Origin: Pirellulales bacterium | GTDB taxonomy: Bacteria > Planctomycetota > Planctomycetia > Pirellulales > JALHLM01 | Assembly (NCBI GenBank): GCA_022844585.1 | Contig: JALHLM010000340.1 | Location: forward strand, 1 to 6,833 | Direction: 5' to 3' | DNA: 6,833 bases | Shown: piece after piece, positions 5,801 to 6,833 of the stretch | How the letters are laid out: every line of letters begins with the position of its first letter | Numbering within the stretch: position 1 is the first letter of the stretch | The notes under the pieces: model-generated | Seen by the model: the letters and a program-made list of their open reading frames with translations, nothing else | Told to the model about the DNA's origin: nothing | Database searches by the model: none | Made by a program: the position numbers and the translations under genes

Positions 5801-6833
5801 AATGCACCCAGGAGTAGTTCAACACGGAATCCAGGATCAACGTGTCGAACGAGTCGACGGCCCCCTCGAACACCGGGTAGTCCAGTTTCGTGGGGCCGTA
5901 GGGCTCCTTGAACTTGAGCCGCATCGACAACTTGTCGGACTTCCAGCGATCGGCGCTGGTGCCGCCTTGAATTTGTACCGCGGCGTCGATTTGAAAAGCG
6001 CTCTCGCCGCTCGGCAGAATCCATTCCACGCTCGCGGCCTTCTCAACGCCGGTGCCTTGAATGTAGATGCCGGCCCCGTCGCGCGCGCCGGCGAACCAAT
6101 TCGCCCATGGCATCACCAGCGAGACGGTCGGCACGGTGCGCAGGTCGCTGGCCGAGAGCCGGTTGTTCACGTCGGCGTGATTCACGATGTCCGGATCGAC
6201 GACCCAGTCCGGCCCAGCGTGCCCCCAATTCGCGTAGTTCGGCAATCCCACGCCGTTCTGCTGCAATACCGCATTGAGGAACAAGTAAGTCTGCGTATCA
6301 ATGTTCGTCGAGACATATCCAGGCTTGAACGCCGCGGCGCGGAGCGTCGTGGTGTTGCTGATGGGAATCGGTCCGGAGTAGACCGTTCCCGTCGTCGCCG
6401 TGGGCGGAGCGCCGTCGGTGGTATAACGAATCTCCGCGCCGCTCGTCGCCGTGCTAATCTCCAATACGAAGGGCTCGCTGAAGTAACCGCGATCGACGCT
6501 GAATTTGGTGTCCTCGACGAAACCCAGCGAGCCCGGCTGATTCACGGCGCCAGGCGTGGGCGTCGTGAAGTATTGCTCCACCAGCGTGGCGCCGAGCGCG
6601 GCCGTGAGCCTCGCATCAATCAGAAAGTCTGCGTCGCCGGCGGACGAATTCAATCCATGGATCGCCAGCACATTCGTATCTTGATCCAGCAACAAATGCG
6701 CGAAGGCCGTGACGTCGATCTGCTCTTCCACAATCGCCGCCGCGTTCAGCCGCTCTTCCGTGGCAGTCGAATCCCACTGCACGTTCGCGGGCGCATTGCG
6801 GCGAGCGATTTCGACGCCATTCAAATAGGCCAC
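2895..6833 (-). CDS. Giant secreted multi-domain protein, C-terminal 1312 residues: chitobiase-like, CotH kinase, lamin-tail and dockerin modules (5' end beyond window)
   Basis: The start is outside the window; residues are numbered from the right edge. Modules in order: a beta-sandwich piece (1-90, with NVLAIHGLN); a chitobiase/hexosaminidase C-terminal-like module (about 105-185, RYTTDGAPP); a CotH-type kinase domain (about 235-560); a second chitobiase-like module (625-708, YYTLDGSDP); three lamin-tail domains (711-830, 877-985, 1020-1152); a dockerin (1199-1250); and a 62-residue tail. The kinase domain shows GGTSADRWKSDKLSMRLKFK (291-310), NGLYWGMYIAHERPDETF (384-401), Asp474 in NTDWAHQNWY and Asp499 in WRFHSWDAEH. 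The last two match the catalytic and metal-binding aspartates of Bacillus CotH, an atypical secreted protein kinase. The protein is probably exported and may phosphorylate extracellular proteins while binding surfaces or glycans. No clear terminator follows the stop, so some read-through into the PEP-CTERM gene 142 bases on is possible. Confidence 0.93.
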   Translation of the reverse strand: MAYLNGVEIARRNAPANVQWDSTATEERLNAAAIVEEQIDVTAFAHLLLDQDTNVLAIHGLNSSAGDADFLIDARLTAALGATLVEQYFTTPTPGAVNQPGSLGFVEDTKFSVDRGYFSEPFVLEISTATSGAEIRYTTDGAPPTATTGTVYSGPIPISNTTTLRAAAFKPGYVSTNIDTQTYLFLNAVLQQNGVGLPNYANWGHAGPDWVVDPDIVNHADVNNRLSASDLRTVPTVSLVMPWANWFAGARDGAGIYIQGTGVEKAASVEWILPSGESAFQIDAAVQIQGGTSADRWKSDKLSMRLKFKEPYGPTKLDYPVFEGAVDSFDTLILDSVLNYSWVHSQSSSQRAEAKYVQDQFVADLQNAMGGHGPHGRAVQVYINGLYWGMYIAHERPDETFASDYLGGDKDDYDVMKHRPSTAVNGTTANYAELLNLARQTLTVEQNYQNLAAKLDLSDFADYMLLNFYVGNTDWAHQNWYASYNRVAADGKWRFHSWDAEHVLKTPNENVLARNDSGGPTEIHQKLLANPEYRVLFGDRARVHLFNGGALTAANALAMYQARMNEVDRAIVGESARWGDNSDASPRTRSQWLATQTQLVNNYFPARTNNFLNQLRSAGLYATVDAPSFSQHGGVVAPSFPLSMTGPAGATIYYTLDGSDPRLPGGQVNVASATVYAGPVPLAFTGAVKARSFANGQWSSLNEATFVVGQPTLAIVELNYHPHPAGAGEPAVDDGEFEFVELMNTGNLPVSLYGVQLTGVEFNFGPDASAQLAPGARAVLVKNPTAFAARYGDGVVIAGTFVGSLSNSGETLEILDALDGVVQSLEYDDGGDWPGRPDGDGSSLEVINPLGDLSDPANWRPSSEFGGTPGSAGDGRRQDVVVNEILTRGANGALDAIELYNTTNQPIDVGGWLLSDSKSVYAKFVIPDGTVLPAGGYRVFDEDDFNPTPGIGLSFALDGLHGEDVWLLAGDDGRPTQFVDHVEFPATPNGVSLGRWPSPAGLLFPMTANSLGQANAGPVIGDLVISEIMYDPTLAADDEALEFVEIYNRGNTAVDLTGWRLAGGVDYVFPAGALPAGAALTVVGFAPSDVAATAAFRTKYDIDESVPLVGPFDGRLNNGGELLQLLRPDVPSPAEPDFTPIVLVDQVEFDDDAPWPDGPKGNGPSLHRATADAFGGRFESWVEVAPNPGSTDFVSPTPGDTNGDGVVNVVDLNNVRNFFGATGQGVPGDTNGDARVDVVDLNAVRNNFGAGGPSPSPVQSSIHLSSIEISREIPVSSQHRQTTDAVFALNGGDPHEWLTPTRSRLGRKARLP
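3084..3239 (-). repeat. Tandem duplicated dockerin (two calcium-binding loops) within the large gene
   Basis: Two units (3153-3239 and 3084-3152) encode GDTNGDGVVNVVDLNNVRNF and GDTNGDARVDVVDLNAVRNN. Each has the dockerin F-hand pattern with calcium ligands at loop positions 1, 3, 5, 9 and 12: Asp1200, Asn1202, Asp1204, Asn1208 and Asp1211, then Asp1229, Asn1231, Asp1233, Asp1237 and Asp1240. The DNA is similar but diverged, so this is an old duplication kept at protein level. In clostridia, dockerins bind cohesins in cellulosomes. In planctomycetes the partner is usually unknown. Confidence 0.9.
3378..4703 (-). repeat. Three lamin-tail-domain repeats within the large gene
   Basis: Three diverged copies of one immunoglobulin-like module, separated by short linkers: about 4344-4703, 3879-4205 and 3378-3776. 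Each opens with a V/I-NE/SEI/ELNY strand (LAIVELNYHP, VVVNEILTRG, LVISEIMYDP). A short acidic stretch then leads to the hallmark E(F)(V)ELxNxxxxPVxLxG strand (FEFVELMNTGNLPVSLYG, AIELYNTTNQPIDVGGW, EFVEIYNRGNTAVDLTGW). Each ends in a VDxVEFDD-like strand and a G-x-SL turn. In bacteria these lamin-tail domains occur in secreted proteins and nucleases, probably as binding or spacing modules. Confidence 0.85.

Overview
The window looks like part of a GC-rich planctomycete chromosome, probably Pirellulales-like. The evidence is a secreted protein with a PEP-CTERM sorting tail beside a very large secreted protein. The large one combines chitobiase-type, CotH-kinase, lamin-tail and dockerin modules, a mix typical of planctomycetes and some related phyla. 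The assignment rests on protein architecture only, as no rRNA or marker gene is present.

Left part (1-1903): a divergent metabolic locus. On the minus strand, a D-2-hydroxyacid dehydrogenase (124-1086) is followed after one base by an NAD-dependent epimerase/dehydratase-like gene (1-122, cut by the window edge). Facing away on the plus strand is a GntR/FadR-type (FCD) regulator (1226-1903). The shared 139-bp gap holds a 17-bp near-palindrome (1161-1177) of the kind bound by FCD regulators. It lies over the -10 box of a good sigma-70-like promoter pointing at the regulator. The simplest reading is a ligand-controlled catabolic operon with an autoregulated repressor. The substrate, perhaps a sugar acid or hydroxy acid, cannot be read from the sequence.

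Middle (1904-2894): an intrinsic terminator oriented for the minus strand (1925-1956) ends a 253-aa PEP-CTERM protein gene (1991-2752). That gene has its own promoter in an unusually AT-rich stretch (2821-2849) and a clear Shine-Dalgarno sequence. These fix its start well inside the longest open frame.

Right part (2895-6833): the last 1312 codons of a giant minus-strand gene with no start in the window. Its product carries, in order, a beta-sandwich module, a chitobiase-like module, a CotH-type kinase domain with its two active-site aspartates, a second chitobiase-like module, three lamin-tail domains, a two-repeat dockerin and a 62-residue tail. It is probably an exported cell-surface or extracellular protein.

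No tRNA, rRNA, CRISPR array, insertion sequence or phage gene was seen. No clearly new system is present. The most interesting points are the operator/promoter overlap, the multi-module CotH-lamin-tail-dockerin protein with its tail, and the PEP-CTERM gene next to it.
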